DNA of 64,000 nucleotides from Bradyrhizobium sp. RD5-C2 (GTDB lineage: Bacteria > Pseudomonadota > Alphaproteobacteria > Rhizobiales > Xanthobacteraceae). The notes beneath the pieces are model-generated. The model did not search any database. It was not told the origin of the DNA and saw only the letters and a program-made list of their open reading frames with translations. Position 1 is the stretch's first letter; each line of letters opens with the position of its first letter. The stretch is from assembly GCF_019972155.1 (NCBI RefSeq), contig NZ_BOVL01000005.1:402882-466881 (forward strand), read 5' to 3'. The position numbers were made by a program, and so were the translations under genes. Of the stretch, positions 45,613 to 54,185 are shown in pieces.

Positions 45613-46495
45613 AAATCCCCAAAATCTTGCGCGCGTTGGCCTTCAGGACCTTGGGGCGGATCTCCTCGCGGATGTCGAGTTTTGCGAAGTCGGCGAGCCA
45701 GCGGTCCGGCGTGATGACAGGCCAGTCCGAGCCGAACAGCATCTTGTCCTGCAGGATCGAGTTGATATAGCGCACCAGGATCGGCGGGAAATATTTCGGC
45801 GACCAGCCCGACAGGTCGATATAGACGTTCGGCTTGTGGGTCGCGACCGACAGCGCCTCTTCCTGCCAGGGGAAGGAGGGATGGGCGAGGATGATCTTGA
45901 GGTCGGGAAAATCGGCCGCGACGTCGTCCATGTACATCGGGTTGGAGTATTTCAGCCGCATCCCCATGCCGCCCGGCATGCCCGAGCCGACGCCGGTCTG
46001 GCCGGTGTGGAACAGCGCGATCGCGCCGCCCTCGTTGATCGCCTCATAGAGCGGATAGGCCATGCGGTCGTTGGCGTAGAAGCCCTGCATGGTCGGATGG
46101 AATTTGAAGCCGCGGACCCCGTACTCCTCGATCAGCTTGCGCGCCTCGCGGACGCCGAGCTTGCCCTTGTGCGGGTCGATCGAGACGAACGGGATCAACA
46201 CGTCGAGATGGTCAGAGGCGATCTCCAGCATCTCCTCATTCTTGTAGCGGCGGAAACCGGTCTCGCGTTCGGCGTCGACCGGGAAGATCACCGCGGCGAT
46301 GTTCTTGGCGCGGTAATAGGCCGCGGTCTCCGGCACGGTCGGCGGATGCTTGTGCGGCGACTTGAAATAGTCGGCCATCTGCGCCTGGAAATCGTCGTAG
46401 CCATCGTCGCCATGCATGCCGCACGGCTCCTCGGCATGGGTGTGGATGTCGATCGCTGTGACCTTTTCGATGTCGGGCAGTTTGAGCTTGGGCAT
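45611..46495 (-). CDS. Amidohydrolase family 2 protein
   Basis: 294 residues of the ACMSD-like TIM-barrel metal-dependent hydrolases. AIDIHTHAEEP gives the first two His ligands, RGFKFHPTMQGFYAND and ALFHTGQTG follow, then IILAHPSFPW and the terminal GSDWPV with the catalytic Asp. Members decarboxylate or hydrolyse aromatic acids. ATG 46495 was taken since the upstream frame reads as noise through promoter DNA. It is transcribed alone. Confidence 0.87.
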   Translation of the reverse strand: MPKLKLPDIEKVTAIDIHTHAEEPCGMHGDDGYDDFQAQMADYFKSPHKHPPTVPETAAYYRAKNIAAVIFPVDAERETGFRRYKNEEMLEIASDHLDVLIPFVSIDPHKGKLGVREARKLIEEYGVRGFKFHPTMQGFYANDRMAYPLYEAINEGGAIALFHTGQTGVGSGMPGGMGMRLKYSNPMYMDDVAADFPDLKIILAHPSFPWQEEALSVATHKPNVYIDLSGWSPKYFPPILVRYINSILQDKMLFGSDWPVITPDRWLADFAKLDIREEIRPKVLKANARKILGI

Positions 46496-46536
46496 TCGGC
46501 TTCCCCGGCGGCGTGTTTGTTGGTGATGGAAAATAA

Positions 46537-46549
46537 TTATAGGATATAA
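46537..46549. promoter_or_regulatory. TTATAGGATATAA operator-like palindrome
   Basis: A 13-bp inverted repeat (TTATA-GGA-TATAA) in an AT island 42 bases upstream of the amidohydrolase start. On the minus strand the same bases read TATCCTATAATTAT, a good -10 box, so a repressor here would block the promoter. The regulator is not adjacent. Confidence 0.5.
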
Positions 46550-46813
46550 CAATTTTCGCAAGCCGTCTGAGTTGATCGAAGGTGGTGGCGTGAGAGCCCG
46601 GTTCGGCCGCGAAGTCGTCCTTGGGTGGGCGCCCGCCCGGCGCGCGAGCACGATTCGCCGGTCATCAAGCCCACCGTCAGGGCGCGGCAGCTCGACCGGG
46701 CCTTGGCGCGGATATCGTGGCGGTCGGCGTTTCCGATGTGATCTCAATGGCGTGGCGGGGTGCTCGACACCGGTTCCATGCTGCGATATGGCCGAAAATC
46801 GGCCCATCTCGGT

Positions 46814-46842
46814 TGACATTTAACGGTCCGATGGCTTAGAAC
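46814..46842 (+). promoter_or_regulatory. Sigma-70-type promoter of rpmJ
   Basis: TTGACA at 46814-46819, a 17-base spacer, then TTAGAA at 46837-46842. This is the clearest vegetative promoter in the window. It would start an rpmJ mRNA with a leader of about 120 bases. Confidence 0.7.
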
Positions 46843-46971
46843 CCGGCCGTCCCGCGCGGTAGGCCGCTTGTCGGGATAATCCCATTTCGCCAACTATTGG
46901 CTTTTGCCGACGATTGGCATTGATCAGGTACGGCCTCCAACACGGGCCTTTCGAAGTAACAGGATTGTCCC

Positions 46972-47097
46972 ATGAAGGTCCGTAACTCGCTGAAGTCGCT
47001 GCGCGGCCGCCATCGCAACAACCGTCTGGTCCGCCGCAAGGGCCGCGTCTACGTGATCAACAAGGTCCAGCGCCGCTTCAAGGCGCGCCAGGGTTGA
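46972..47097 (+). CDS. rpmJ: 50S ribosomal protein L36, zinc-free form
   Basis: 41 residues starting [20 protein letters not shown] and ending in RRFKARQG. The sequence is the alphaproteobacterial L36, very basic. Unlike the zinc-binding C+ form it has no cysteine, so this is the C- paralogue type. Bases upstream include ACAGGATT, giving an AGGA about 6 bases from the ATG. It stands alone, not in a ribosomal protein operon, as is usual for this form. Confidence 0.95.
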   Translation: MKVRNSLKSLRGRHRNNRLVRRKGRVYVINKVQRRFKARQG

Positions 47098-47105
47098 TCC
47101 AGCGC

Positions 47106-47128
47106 GGATCGGCTGATTGCGCCGATCC
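47106..47128 (+). terminator. Hairpin after rpmJ
   Basis: GGATCGGC and GCCGATCC pair perfectly around a 7-base loop, 9 bases after the rpmJ stop. There is no U-run, so it may be a weak terminator or an mRNA-stabilising hairpin. Confidence 0.45.
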
Positions 47129-47202
47129 CAACACATCGCTTTCACAGGTCTTTGACGCCGTGCTGCTTTGCAGCGCGGCTTTGTGCGTCTAGACTTCCGG
47201 TC

Positions 47203-47859
47203 ATGGGATTCAACTTCCTTGGGCCTACCCACCGCCGGCTGGCGATCGTGATCGCAGCACTTCTGGCCATGCCTGTCGCGGCCGCCGCGCAGGACGATCC
47301 GCGGGTGATTCCGCCGCCGAAGGCCCAGAAGAAACTGCCGGAAGCCCCGACCAAGCTGCCGCAGGTTCCGGCCGACCGTACCCGCGGGCTGGATTTCCTG
47401 TTCGGCGCGCTGAAGGCCGCGCCCGATGAGGACAGCGCCCGCCACGTCGAGGCGCGGATCTGGGCGCTGTGGCTGCAAACCCCGAGCGACACCGCGGCAC
47501 TGCTGATGGTGCGCGCCAAGGCTGCGCTGGATGCCCAGAATATCGATGTGGCGCTGAAGCTTCTGGACGCGGTGATCAAGCTGCGGCCCGACTATGTCGA
47601 GGCTTGGAACCGGCGCGCGACGATCTACTATCTCAAGAACGACTATGTCCGTTCGCTGGGAGACCTGCAGCAGGTCTTGACCCGCGAGCCCCGGCATTTC
47701 GGCGCGCTGGCCGGTGTCGGCATGATCATGCAGGACATGGGCGACGACAAGCGCGCGCTGGACGCCTTCCGCAAGGCGCTGGCGGTCGATCCCTACCTCG
47801 AGAAGGTGCCGCAGATCGTCAAGCAGCTGACCGAGAAGGTCGAAGGCCGCGACATCTGA
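47203..47859 (+). CDS. Exported TPR-repeat protein
   Basis: 218 residues with a signal sequence (RLAIVIAALLAMPVAAAAQD). Two or three TPR units follow at about residues 100-200 (VALKLLDAVIKLRPDYVEAW, then NDYVRSLGDLQQVLTREPRH and KRALDAFRKALAVDPY). TPR repeats mediate protein contacts. ATG 47203 gives the signal sequence at the N-terminus; a TTG at 47152 is less likely. Function beyond protein binding is unknown. Confidence 0.85.
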   Translation: MGFNFLGPTHRRLAIVIAALLAMPVAAAAQDDPRVIPPPKAQKKLPEAPTKLPQVPADRTRGLDFLFGALKAAPDEDSARHVEARIWALWLQTPSDTAALLMVRAKAALDAQNIDVALKLLDAVIKLRPDYVEAWNRRATIYYLKNDYVRSLGDLQQVLTREPRHFGALAGVGMIMQDMGDDKRALDAFRKALAVDPYLEKVPQIVKQLTEKVEGRDI

Positions 47860-47975
47860 TTGCCTTCAATTGATTGCGTGCGATTGATCGCGATCGCGGG
47901 CCGATGGCCGCGAATGGGCACATTGCTCGCGGGCTTGATGCTTGCTCGCGATATGGCCCGGCGCAGGAGGGCAGG

Positions 47976-48152
47976 CTAGTGCAGGAACTTGCCGCGTGAC
48001 GCGCAGTCCTCGGCCACGGCAGCATAGAATTGCTGAAGCTCCGCCTCCAGGTGCTCATTGACGAGCAACAGTGCCTTCAGGGCGCCGCGCAGGTCGCCAT
48101 TGCAGCTCGCCACGATCTGATCGATGGCCGCATCGCTAGGGTCGGAAATCAT
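47976..48152 (-). CDS. Small conserved-looking protein, 58 residues
   Basis: MISDPSDAAIDQIVASCNGD starts a short helical protein; GALKALLLVNEHLEAELQQF follows. It has one cysteine and no membrane segment. GGAGGAG lies about five bases before ATG 48152. I recall similar small proteins in Bradyrhizobium but know no function. Confidence 0.7.
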   Translation of the reverse strand: MISDPSDAAIDQIVASCNGDLRGALKALLLVNEHLEAELQQFYAAVAEDCASRGKFLH

Positions 48153-48515
48153 GGTACTCCTCCGATTACTTCCCGTTGAACTCGTCGTGCGGACGCTGGT
48201 TCCTGTGGATTCAGTGCACAAGCCAAGAGGCATCCCGGGTGCGTCCCGGTTTCGATGAAGCCTCGCCCCTGATGGCGAAATTGCCACCGGCAATCTATGG
48301 AATTACTAATGACGGTGGGATGAACCCGCTATCCACAGGCTGGGGGCATTGTGGACAACTCCGCGCCCCGGCGCGAGCCGGAAATCGACAATTGGCTTTC
48401 CGAACAAGAGCATGTCCGGGCAGGGGGCAAATCGACGCGAAACCAGGCTTGAGCTTCGTCGTAATTTTCACGTGTCCAAGACACTTCAAATACCCAAGAC
48501 CTTTCGGACCCCTCG
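48153..48515. other. 363-bp divergent intergenic region
   Basis: It lies between the small protein gene and the alpha/beta hydrolase gene. GTGTC-CAA-GACAC (48472-48484) is a 13-bp palindrome 32 bases before the hydrolase start and could be an operator. No gene was recognised. Confidence 0.4.
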
Positions 48516-49499
48516 ATGTTGACCGCAATCATTGCGCTGGCGGCCGCCGGGCTGGCGCTGGCCCTGGCGACGCAAATCGGCGTCATCCTCATTCAGGGGG
48601 CCCTTCCGCCTCGGGGCCGCATGGTCGATGTGGCCGGCGGGCGGCTGCATGTGGTCGAGCTCGGCCCGCGCGATGCAGCGGGGCCGCCGATCGTGATGCT
48701 GCATGGCGCAAGCTCCAACCTGCGCGCGATGCGGCCGCTCGCCGACCGCATTGCGAAAACACGCCGGGTGATCTTGATCGACCGGCCGGGCCATGGCTGG
48801 AGCACGCGCGCGCGTGTCGCGGATTCGACGCCGGCGACCCAGGGCCGGATGATCGTGGAGGCACTGTCCAGGCTGGGCATCGACCAAGCGATCGTGGCGG
48901 CGCATTCCTGGGCCGGCGCGCTCGCGTTGCGCATCGCGCTGGATCATCCGGACCGCGTCGCGGGCCTCGTGCTGCTCGCCCCCGTCGCCTATCCCTGGCG
49001 CGGCGGTGCCGGCCGCTACAATGATCTGATCTCGACGCCTTTGATCGGGCCGTTGCTGGCGCACACGATCACCTTGCCGCTCGGTTATCTCGTCACGACA
49101 TCAGGCGTGCGCGGCGTGTTCGCGCCGCAGCCGATGCCGGACGATTTCGTCCGCGACAGCGAGACGTTGCTCCTGCTGCGTCCGCACGAGTTCATCGCCA
49201 ATGCGCGCGACCTCGTCACGCTGAAGGCCGCCGTGGTCGAGCAGGCGCCGCGCTATGCGGAGATCAAGGCGCCGGTCACGATCATTGCGGGCGACGTCGA
49301 CAAGACGGTCTCGACCGGCATTCATTCGCGGCCGCTTGCAGCAACGGCGCCGAACGCCAAGCTCATCGTGCTGCCCGGTGTCGGCCACATGGTGCAATAT
49401 GCCGCGCCCGATCTTGTGGTGTCCGAGATCGAGGCGACGGCTGACCGGTTGGTCCAATCGGCAGCAACAGCGGACAAGATTGCGCCCGCGAATCTGTGA
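48516..49499 (+). CDS. Alpha/beta hydrolase, membrane-anchored
   Basis: 327 residues. An N-terminal hydrophobic segment (LTAIIALAAAGLALALATQI) may be a signal anchor. Catalytic motifs are PPIVMLHGASSN (oxyanion), AAHSWAGAL with the nucleophile Ser, AGDVDKTV with the Asp, and GVGHMVQY with the His. Esterase or epoxide-hydrolase-like activity is possible. It precedes the PoxB-like gene by 83 bases. Confidence 0.86.
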   Translation: MLTAIIALAAAGLALALATQIGVILIQGALPPRGRMVDVAGGRLHVVELGPRDAAGPPIVMLHGASSNLRAMRPLADRIAKTRRVILIDRPGHGWSTRARVADSTPATQGRMIVEALSRLGIDQAIVAAHSWAGALALRIALDHPDRVAGLVLLAPVAYPWRGGAGRYNDLISTPLIGPLLAHTITLPLGYLVTTSGVRGVFAPQPMPDDFVRDSETLLLLRPHEFIANARDLVTLKAAVVEQAPRYAEIKAPVTIIAGDVDKTVSTGIHSRPLAATAPNAKLIVLPGVGHMVQYAAPDLVVSEIEATADRLVQSAATADKIAPANL

Positions 49500-49582
49500 T
49501 CCGGTGAGGCTTGCGCAGTCGCATCCTGCCGAACATCATGCGGCTGCGCGGCCCGATAGATCTCACCCAAAGGACAAGCCTC

Positions 49583-51319
49583 ATGCGGATCGACAACATC
49601 GCCGACCTCATCGCTGAAACCCTTGCCCAGGCCGGCGTGAAGCGCATCTACGGTGTCGTCGGCGACAGTCTCAACGGCTTGACCGAGGCGTTGCGCAAAC
49701 GCGGCACGATCGACTGGCTGCACGTGCGCCATGAGGAGGTCGCGGCCTTCGCCGCCGCCGCCGAATCCCAGATCACGGGCGACCTTGCGGTATGCGCGGG
49801 CTCCTGCGGCCCGGGTAATCTGCATCTCATCAACGGCCTGTTCGACGCGCATCGCAGCCGCACGCCGGTGCTGGCGATCGCGGCCCAGATCCCCTCCGCT
49901 GAAATCGGCGGCGGCTATTTCCAGGAGACCCATCCGCAGGACCTGTTCCGCGAATGCAGCCATTATTGCGAGCTGGTGTCGGATCCGGCGCAGCTGCCCT
50001 ACATGCTCGAGAACGCGATCCGCGCCGCGGTAGGCAAGCGCGGCGTGGCGGTGTTGGTGCTGCCGGGCGACGTCGCGATGCGGCCGGCGCCGAAGCGCGA
50101 CATTGCGCCGAACGCCGGCCTGCTGCCGCCGGTGCCGGTGGTGCGCCCGTCCGAGGCCGAATTGAACGCGCTCGCCGCTTTGCTGAATGGCGCGAAGCGC
50201 GTCACGCTGTTCTGCGGCCGCGGCTGCGCCGGCGCGCATGACGGCCTGCTCAAGCTCGCCGAGACGCTGAAGAGCCCGATCGTGCATGCGCTCGGCGGCA
50301 AGGAATATGTCGAGTACGACAATCCCTATGATGTCGGCATGACCGGCTTCATCGGCTTCTCCTCCGGCTATGCCGCGATGCACGGCTGCGACGTGCTGCT
50401 GATGCTGGGCACCGACTTTCCCTACAAGCAGTTCTTCCCGACCGGCATCAGCATCGCCCAGGTCGATCTCCGCCCGGAGAATCTCGGCCGCCGTTGCAAG
50501 CTCGATCTCGGCGTCGTCGGCGACATCGGCGAGACCATCGCCGCGCTGTTGCCGAAGCTCACGGTCAAGACCGAGCGCAAGTTTCTCGACGCCAGCCTCG
50601 CGCATTACAAGGACGCCCGCGCCGGCCTCGACGATCTCGCCCGCGGCAAGCCGGGGCAAAAGCCGATCCATCCGCAATATCTGGCGCGGCTGCTCAGCGA
50701 GCAGGCGACCGAGGATGCGGTGTTCACCGCCGACGTCGGCACGCCGACGATCTGGGCCGCGCGCTATCTGCAAATGAATGGCCGCCGCCGGCTGGTCGGC
50801 TCCTGGGTGCACGGCTCGATGGCCAACGCCATGGCGCATGCGATCGGCGCGCAGGCGGCGCAGCCGGGGCGTCAGGTGGTGTCGATGTCCGGCGACGGCG
50901 GCTTCGCGATGCTGATGGGCGATTTGATCACGCTGACGCAGGCGAAGCTGCCGGTGAAGGTCGTGATCTTCAACAACAGCGTGCTCGGCTTCGTCGCGCT
51001 GGAGATGAAAGCCGCCGGCTTCATCGAGACGGGCGTCGACCTGAAGAACCCGGATTTCGCGGCGATGGCCCGCGCCATGGGCATTCACGGCGTCAGGGTG
51101 GAGGATCCCGGCGAACTCGAGGGCGCGATCCGCGGCGTGCTCGCGCATGACGGCCCGGCGGTGCTCGACGTCGTGACCGCGACGCAGGAATTGTCGATGC
51201 CGCCAACCATCACGCTGGAGCAGGTGAAGGGCTTCAGCCTGTGGGTGCTGCGCGCCGTGATGAGCGGTCGCGGCGACGAGGTGGTCGATCTCGCCAAAAC
51301 CAATCTGTTGCCGCGCTGA
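49583..51319 (+). CDS. TPP-dependent oxidase/decarboxylase, PoxB-like
   Basis: 578 residues of the acetolactate synthase/pyruvate oxidase family. [13 protein letters not shown] carries the TPP-activating Glu, [20 protein letters not shown] is in the N-terminal domain, and the C-terminal domain has the TPP motif [15 protein letters not shown] ending in FNNS. The set of motifs is closest to ubiquinone-dependent pyruvate dehydrogenase (PoxB), a peripheral membrane enzyme that makes acetate and CO2. ATG 49583 begins at AAAGGA plus 9 bases; earlier in-frame starts run through non-coding DNA. Acetolactate synthase is unlikely but not excluded. Confidence 0.85.
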   Translation: MRIDNIADLIAETLAQAGVKRIYGVVGDSLNGLTEALRKRGTIDWLHVRHEEVAAFAAAAESQITGDLAVCAGSCGPGNLHLINGLFDAHRSRTPVLAIAAQIPSAEIGGGYFQETHPQDLFRECSHYCELVSDPAQLPYMLENAIRAAVGKRGVAVLVLPGDVAMRPAPKRDIAPNAGLLPPVPVVRPSEAELNALAALLNGAKRVTLFCGRGCAGAHDGLLKLAETLKSPIVHALGGKEYVEYDNPYDVGMTGFIGFSSGYAAMHGCDVLLMLGTDFPYKQFFPTGISIAQVDLRPENLGRRCKLDLGVVGDIGETIAALLPKLTVKTERKFLDASLAHYKDARAGLDDLARGKPGQKPIHPQYLARLLSEQATEDAVFTADVGTPTIWAARYLQMNGRRRLVGSWVHGSMANAMAHAIGAQAAQPGRQVVSMSGDGGFAMLMGDLITLTQAKLPVKVVIFNNSVLGFVALEMKAAGFIETGVDLKNPDFAAMARAMGIHGVRVEDPGELEGAIRGVLAHDGPAVLDVVTATQELSMPPTITLEQVKGFSLWVLRAVMSGRGDEVVDLAKTNLLPR

Positions 51320-51338
51320 TCGCGGCGGACGCAGAAAA

Positions 51339-51647
51339 TCAAGCGGCCCTTCCGAGCGGCTTCGCGCGTTCGATGCGCTTCCGCTCGCTCGGCGAGTTCA
51401 TGGCTTGCCACAGGTCAGTGCGTCGCTGGACGTTCAGCCAGAACTCCGGGCTGTTGCCGAATACGCGGGCAAGAATGAGCGCGGTTGCCGCGGTGACGTT
51501 CCGGCGATCATTGCACAATTCATTGACATGCTTGCGCTGAACTCCCATGGCCTCGGCCAAGGCGCCTTGGGTAAGCCCCAACGGCGCCATGAATTCTTCC
51601 CTGAGAATCTCGCCCAACGTGGCGGGCTTGCGCTTGGTCGTCAGCAT
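51339..51647 (-). CDS. higA: HigA antitoxin
   Basis: 102 residues of the HigA/VapI type: LGEILREEFMAPLGLTQGAL, AEAMGVQRKHVNELCNDRRN (helix-turn-helix), then LARVFGNSPEFWLNVQRRTD. It neutralises HigB and represses the operon. It lies 15 bases downstream of the toxin gene, the reversed order typical of higBA. Confidence 0.94.
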   Translation of the reverse strand: MLTTKRKPATLGEILREEFMAPLGLTQGALAEAMGVQRKHVNELCNDRRNVTAATALILARVFGNSPEFWLNVQRRTDLWQAMNSPSERKRIERAKPLGRAA

Positions 51648-51662
51648 GACCCTTCTCCTGCG

Positions 51663-51959
51663 TCATCTGTAGCTGTGGTCGTCGAGGTAGACGCCTTGTG
51701 CTTCGCCTCGCGCGCCCGACCACCGAAAGACAATGCGCCATTGCTTGTTGACGCGAATGGAATGAAACCCCGCAAGATTGCCTCGGAGTTTCTCAAAGTG
51801 ATTGCTCGGCGGCACCCGCAGGTCCTGATCAGTCGTGGCATCGTCGAGCATCTGAAGCTTGCGAAACAAACGGTCTTCAAGATCAGACGGGATGTTTCGC
51901 GATTTCGCGTCGTCCGTGAAGAAAGCGCGCAACCATTCGTCCCGGAAGCTCAGGATCAT
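51663..51959 (-). CDS. higB: HigB toxin (RelE-like mRNA interferase)
   Basis: 98 residues: ILSFRDEWLRAFFTDD, the LFRKLQMLDDATTDQDLRVP helix segment, then FEKLRGNLAGFHSIRVNKQW and RIVFRW, all typical of HigB. It cuts ribosome-bound mRNA. ATG 51959 was chosen because the frame further upstream would run through the operator palindrome; AGGGG lies about 10 bases before it. The operon promoter must lie within 51960-52030. Confidence 0.93.
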   Translation of the reverse strand: MILSFRDEWLRAFFTDDAKSRNIPSDLEDRLFRKLQMLDDATTDQDLRVPPSNHFEKLRGNLAGFHSIRVNKQWRIVFRWSGARGEAQGVYLDDHSYR

Positions 51960-51983
51960 CGGACGCTGCCCCTCGATGAACCA

Positions 51984-52004
51984 TTGTACCACACGGTGGT
52001 ACAA
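51984..52004. promoter_or_regulatory. higBA operator palindrome
   Basis: TTGTACCAC-ACG-GTGGTACAA is a perfect inverted repeat with 9-bp arms, 25-45 bases upstream of higB. It is the natural HigA-binding site for autoregulation. Confidence 0.75.
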
Positions 52005-52010
52005 AATCAC

Positions 52011-52031
52011 AACGCCCGCGTTGCGGGCGTT
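52011..52031 (-). terminator. Terminator of the cytochrome c gene
   Basis: AACGCCCGC and GCGGGCGTT pair perfectly over 9 bp with a 3-base loop. On the minus strand the hairpin is followed by GTGATTTTG. It ends 7 bases before the higBA operator. Confidence 0.8.
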
Positions 52032-52052
52032 GTGAGGGATTGCCGAGCGGCT

Positions 52053-52445
52053 TTACTTCGGCTTGCCGTCCTTGTCGAACGACGACACATAGGCCCACAG
52101 ATTGTTGGCCTCGGTCTCGTTCTTGATGCCGGCGAATGCCATCTTGGTGCCGGGGATCTTGGCCTTCGGGTCCTTGATGTATTCGAGGAACTGATCCTTG
52201 TTCCAGGTGATGCCGGAGTTCTTGTTGGCATCGGAATAATTGTAGTCCGGCGCGGTGCCGGAATGGCGGCCGTCGAGGCCGTTGAGCTCGGGTCCGACCT
52301 TGTTCTTGGCGCCTTCGCCGATCGCGTGGCAGGCGAGGCATTTGTTGAACGAGGTCTTGCCGGCGGCGGCATCCTGCGCCAGCGCGGAGGATGCGGTGGC
52401 CAGCGATGTGACGACCGCCAGCGCGCTCAAAGTCTTTAGGTTCAT
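52053..52445 (-). CDS. Periplasmic class I cytochrome c
   Basis: 130 residues with a signal peptide cut after SALAQ. The haem motif is C36-L-A-C-H40, and GPELNGLDGR is the conserved loop after it. M102 in GTKMAFAG is the sixth ligand. Size and motifs match cytochrome c2/c550 types such as CycA. ATG 52445 directly begins the signal peptide. It carries electrons between membrane complexes. Confidence 0.92.
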   Translation of the reverse strand: MNLKTLSALAVVTSLATASSALAQDAAAGKTSFNKCLACHAIGEGAKNKVGPELNGLDGRHSGTAPDYNYSDANKNSGITWNKDQFLEYIKDPKAKIPGTKMAFAGIKNETEANNLWAYVSSFDKDGKPK

Positions 52446-52599
52446 GGGGTTCTCTTCGTTTCGTCCCGGGGGTAGTGTTTGGTTGTGGCATGTCCGGCTT
52501 GGACAGGACAAGCCACGAAACTTTGACAGGTTTCATGACCGTCCGCTTGTCCGAGAGAGAACTCGCCCTTGCGGGACGGGGCAATCCGACCTTCGGTCA

Positions 52600-52627
52600 G
52601 GTGACTGAAACAGGGTGACTGAAACAG
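52600..52627. repeat. 14-bp tandem duplication in the glcD promoter region
   Basis: GGTGACTGAAACAG occurs twice head to tail (52600-52613, 52614-52627), about 65-90 bases upstream of glcD. It could be an activator site or replication slippage. Confidence 0.8.
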
Positions 52628-52641
52628 GTGCAGACCCGATT

Positions 52642-52659
52642 GATTTGTCGTAACAAATC
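52642..52659. promoter_or_regulatory. Palindromic operator candidate upstream of glcD
   Basis: GATTTGT-CGTA-ACAAATC is an 18-bp perfect palindrome 32 bases upstream of the glcD start. Glycolate and lactate genes are often controlled by FCD-type GntR repressors. The half-site spacing here (GT-N4-AC) is not the classic N3, so the regulator family stays open. Confidence 0.6.
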
Positions 52660-52691
52660 GACGAAGCGCAGAGCGCTCCGAGGGAACACCA

Positions 52692-54185
52692 ATGTCCATC
52701 ATGATGCCGGCGGCCGATCAGTCCGTCCTTGCCCGCCGCGCCGAAATCGTCGCCGCGTTGCGCGCAATCGTTCCGGGCGAGGGCGTGATCGACAGTGCCG
52801 CCGAAATGCTGGCCTATGAGTCCGACGGCCTGACCGCCTATCGGCAGCCGCCGATGGTCGTGGTGCTGCCCGATACCACCGAGCAGGTCGCGAAGGTCCT
52901 CAAATATTGCCAAGCGCAGGGCGTCAAGGTGGTGCCGCGCGGCTCCGGCACCTCGCTATCCGGCGGCGCGTTGCCGCTCGCCGATGGCGTGCTGCTCGGA
53001 CTCGGCAAGTTCAAGCGCATTCGCGAGATTGACTTCGATAACCGCGTTGTTGTCACCGAGCCCGGCGTCACCAACCTTGCGATCAGCCAGGCGGTCGCCC
53101 ATGCCGGCTTCTATTACGCGCCCGATCCGTCGTCGCAGATCGCCTGCTCTATCGGCGGCAATGTCGCGGAGAATTCCGGCGGCGTGCACTGCCTGAAATA
53201 CGGCATGACCACCAACAACGTGCTGGGCTGCGAGATCGTGCTGATGTCGGGCGAGATCTTGCGCATCGGCGGCAAATCGGCCGAGAATGCCGGCTACGAT
53301 CTGATGGGGATCATCACCGGCTCGGAGGGGCTGCTCGGCGTCATCACCGAGATCACGGTACGCATCCTGCAGAAGCCCGAGACGGCGCGCGCGCTGATGG
53401 TCGGCTTCGCCGAGGTCGAGGCGGCCGGCGAATGCGTGGCTGCCATCATCGGCGCCGGCATCATCCCCGGCGGCATGGAGATGATGGACAAGCCTGCGAT
53501 CCACGCCGCGGAGGCCTTCGTCCACGCCGGCTATCCGCTCGACGTCGAGGCGCTCCTGATCATCGAGCTCGACGGTCCCCAGGTCGAGGTCGACGAGCTG
53601 ATCAAGCGGGTCGAGGCGATCGCGCAAGGCTGCGGCTCGACCTCCTGCCAGATCTCGACCTCGGAGGCCGAGCGCAATCTGTTCTGGGCCGGCCGCAAGG
53701 CGGCATTCCCGGCGGTCGGTCGGATCTCGCCAGACTATCTCTGCATGGACGGCACCATCCCGCGCGGCGCGTTGCCCAAGGCCTTGGCGCGGATCCGCGA
53801 ACTCTCGGAGAAATATGGCCTCGGCGTCGCCAATGTGTTCCACGCCGGCGACGGCAATCTGCACCCCCTGATCCTGTACGATGCCAACAAGCCGGGTGAG
53901 ATCGAGAAGGCGGAAGCGTTCGGCGCCGACATCCTGCGTTGCTGCGTCGAGCTCGGCGGCGTGCTCACCGGCGAGCATGGCGTCGGCATCGAGAAGCGCG
54001 ACCTGATGCCCGAAATGTTCACCGAGATCGATCTCAACCAGCAGCAGCGGCTGAAATGCGCCTTCGATGCCCAGGGCCTGCTCAACCCCGGCAAGGTGTT
54101 TCCCACCCTACATCGCTGCGCCGAACTCGGTCGCGTCCATGTCCACGCCGGCAAGCTGGCCTTCCCGGATATCCCGCGGTTCTAG
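52692..54185 (+). CDS. glcD: Glycolate oxidase subunit GlcD (FAD-linked oxidase)
   Basis: 497 residues of the VAO/FAD_binding_4 type: PRGSGTSLSGGALPLADGVL binds FAD pyrophosphate, PDPSSQIACSIGGNVAENSG is the second FAD loop, and FHAGDGNLHPLILYD and LTGEHGVGIEKR complete the C-terminal cap. It oxidises glycolate (or D-lactate) as the catalytic subunit with GlcE and GlcF. GAGGG lies 9 bases before ATG 52692. glcE and glcF follow only after about 2.9 kb. Confidence 0.92.
   Translation: MSIMMPAADQSVLARRAEIVAALRAIVPGEGVIDSAAEMLAYESDGLTAYRQPPMVVVLPDTTEQVAKVLKYCQAQGVKVVPRGSGTSLSGGALPLADGVLLGLGKFKRIREIDFDNRVVVTEPGVTNLAISQAVAHAGFYYAPDPSSQIACSIGGNVAENSGGVHCLKYGMTTNNVLGCEIVLMSGEILRIGGKSAENAGYDLMGIITGSEGLLGVITEITVRILQKPETARALMVGFAEVEAAGECVAAIIGAGIIPGGMEMMDKPAIHAAEAFVHAGYPLDVEALLIIELDGPQVEVDELIKRVEAIAQGCGSTSCQISTSEAERNLFWAGRKAAFPAVGRISPDYLCMDGTIPRGALPKALARIRELSEKYGLGVANVFHAGDGNLHPLILYDANKPGEIEKAEAFGADILRCCVELGGVLTGEHGVGIEKRDLMPEMFTEIDLNQQQRLKCAFDAQGLLNPGKVFPTLHRCAELGRVHVHAGKLAFPDIPRF

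Larger units (their letters stand above)
46496..46971. other. 476-bp divergent intergenic region
   Basis: Besides the palindrome at 46537 and the promoter at 46814, I see no gene. The middle (46560-46800) is GC-rich, with open frames on both strands but no recognisable protein. Confidence 0.5.

Noticed and set aside
45611..46819. Longer amidohydrolase with about 108 extra N-terminal residues
   Set aside because: The extension crosses the AT-rich promoter and palindrome and has no family resemblance; the metal-binding HTH motif sits near the chosen start.
49322..51148. A 608-codon minus-strand frame opposite the PoxB-like gene
   Set aside because: Shadow frame; the plus-strand TPP enzyme motifs are unambiguous.
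52642..52659. Classic GntR-FCD (GlcC/LldR) operator
   Set aside because: The GT and AC half-sites are four bases apart instead of three, so only a generic operator is claimed.
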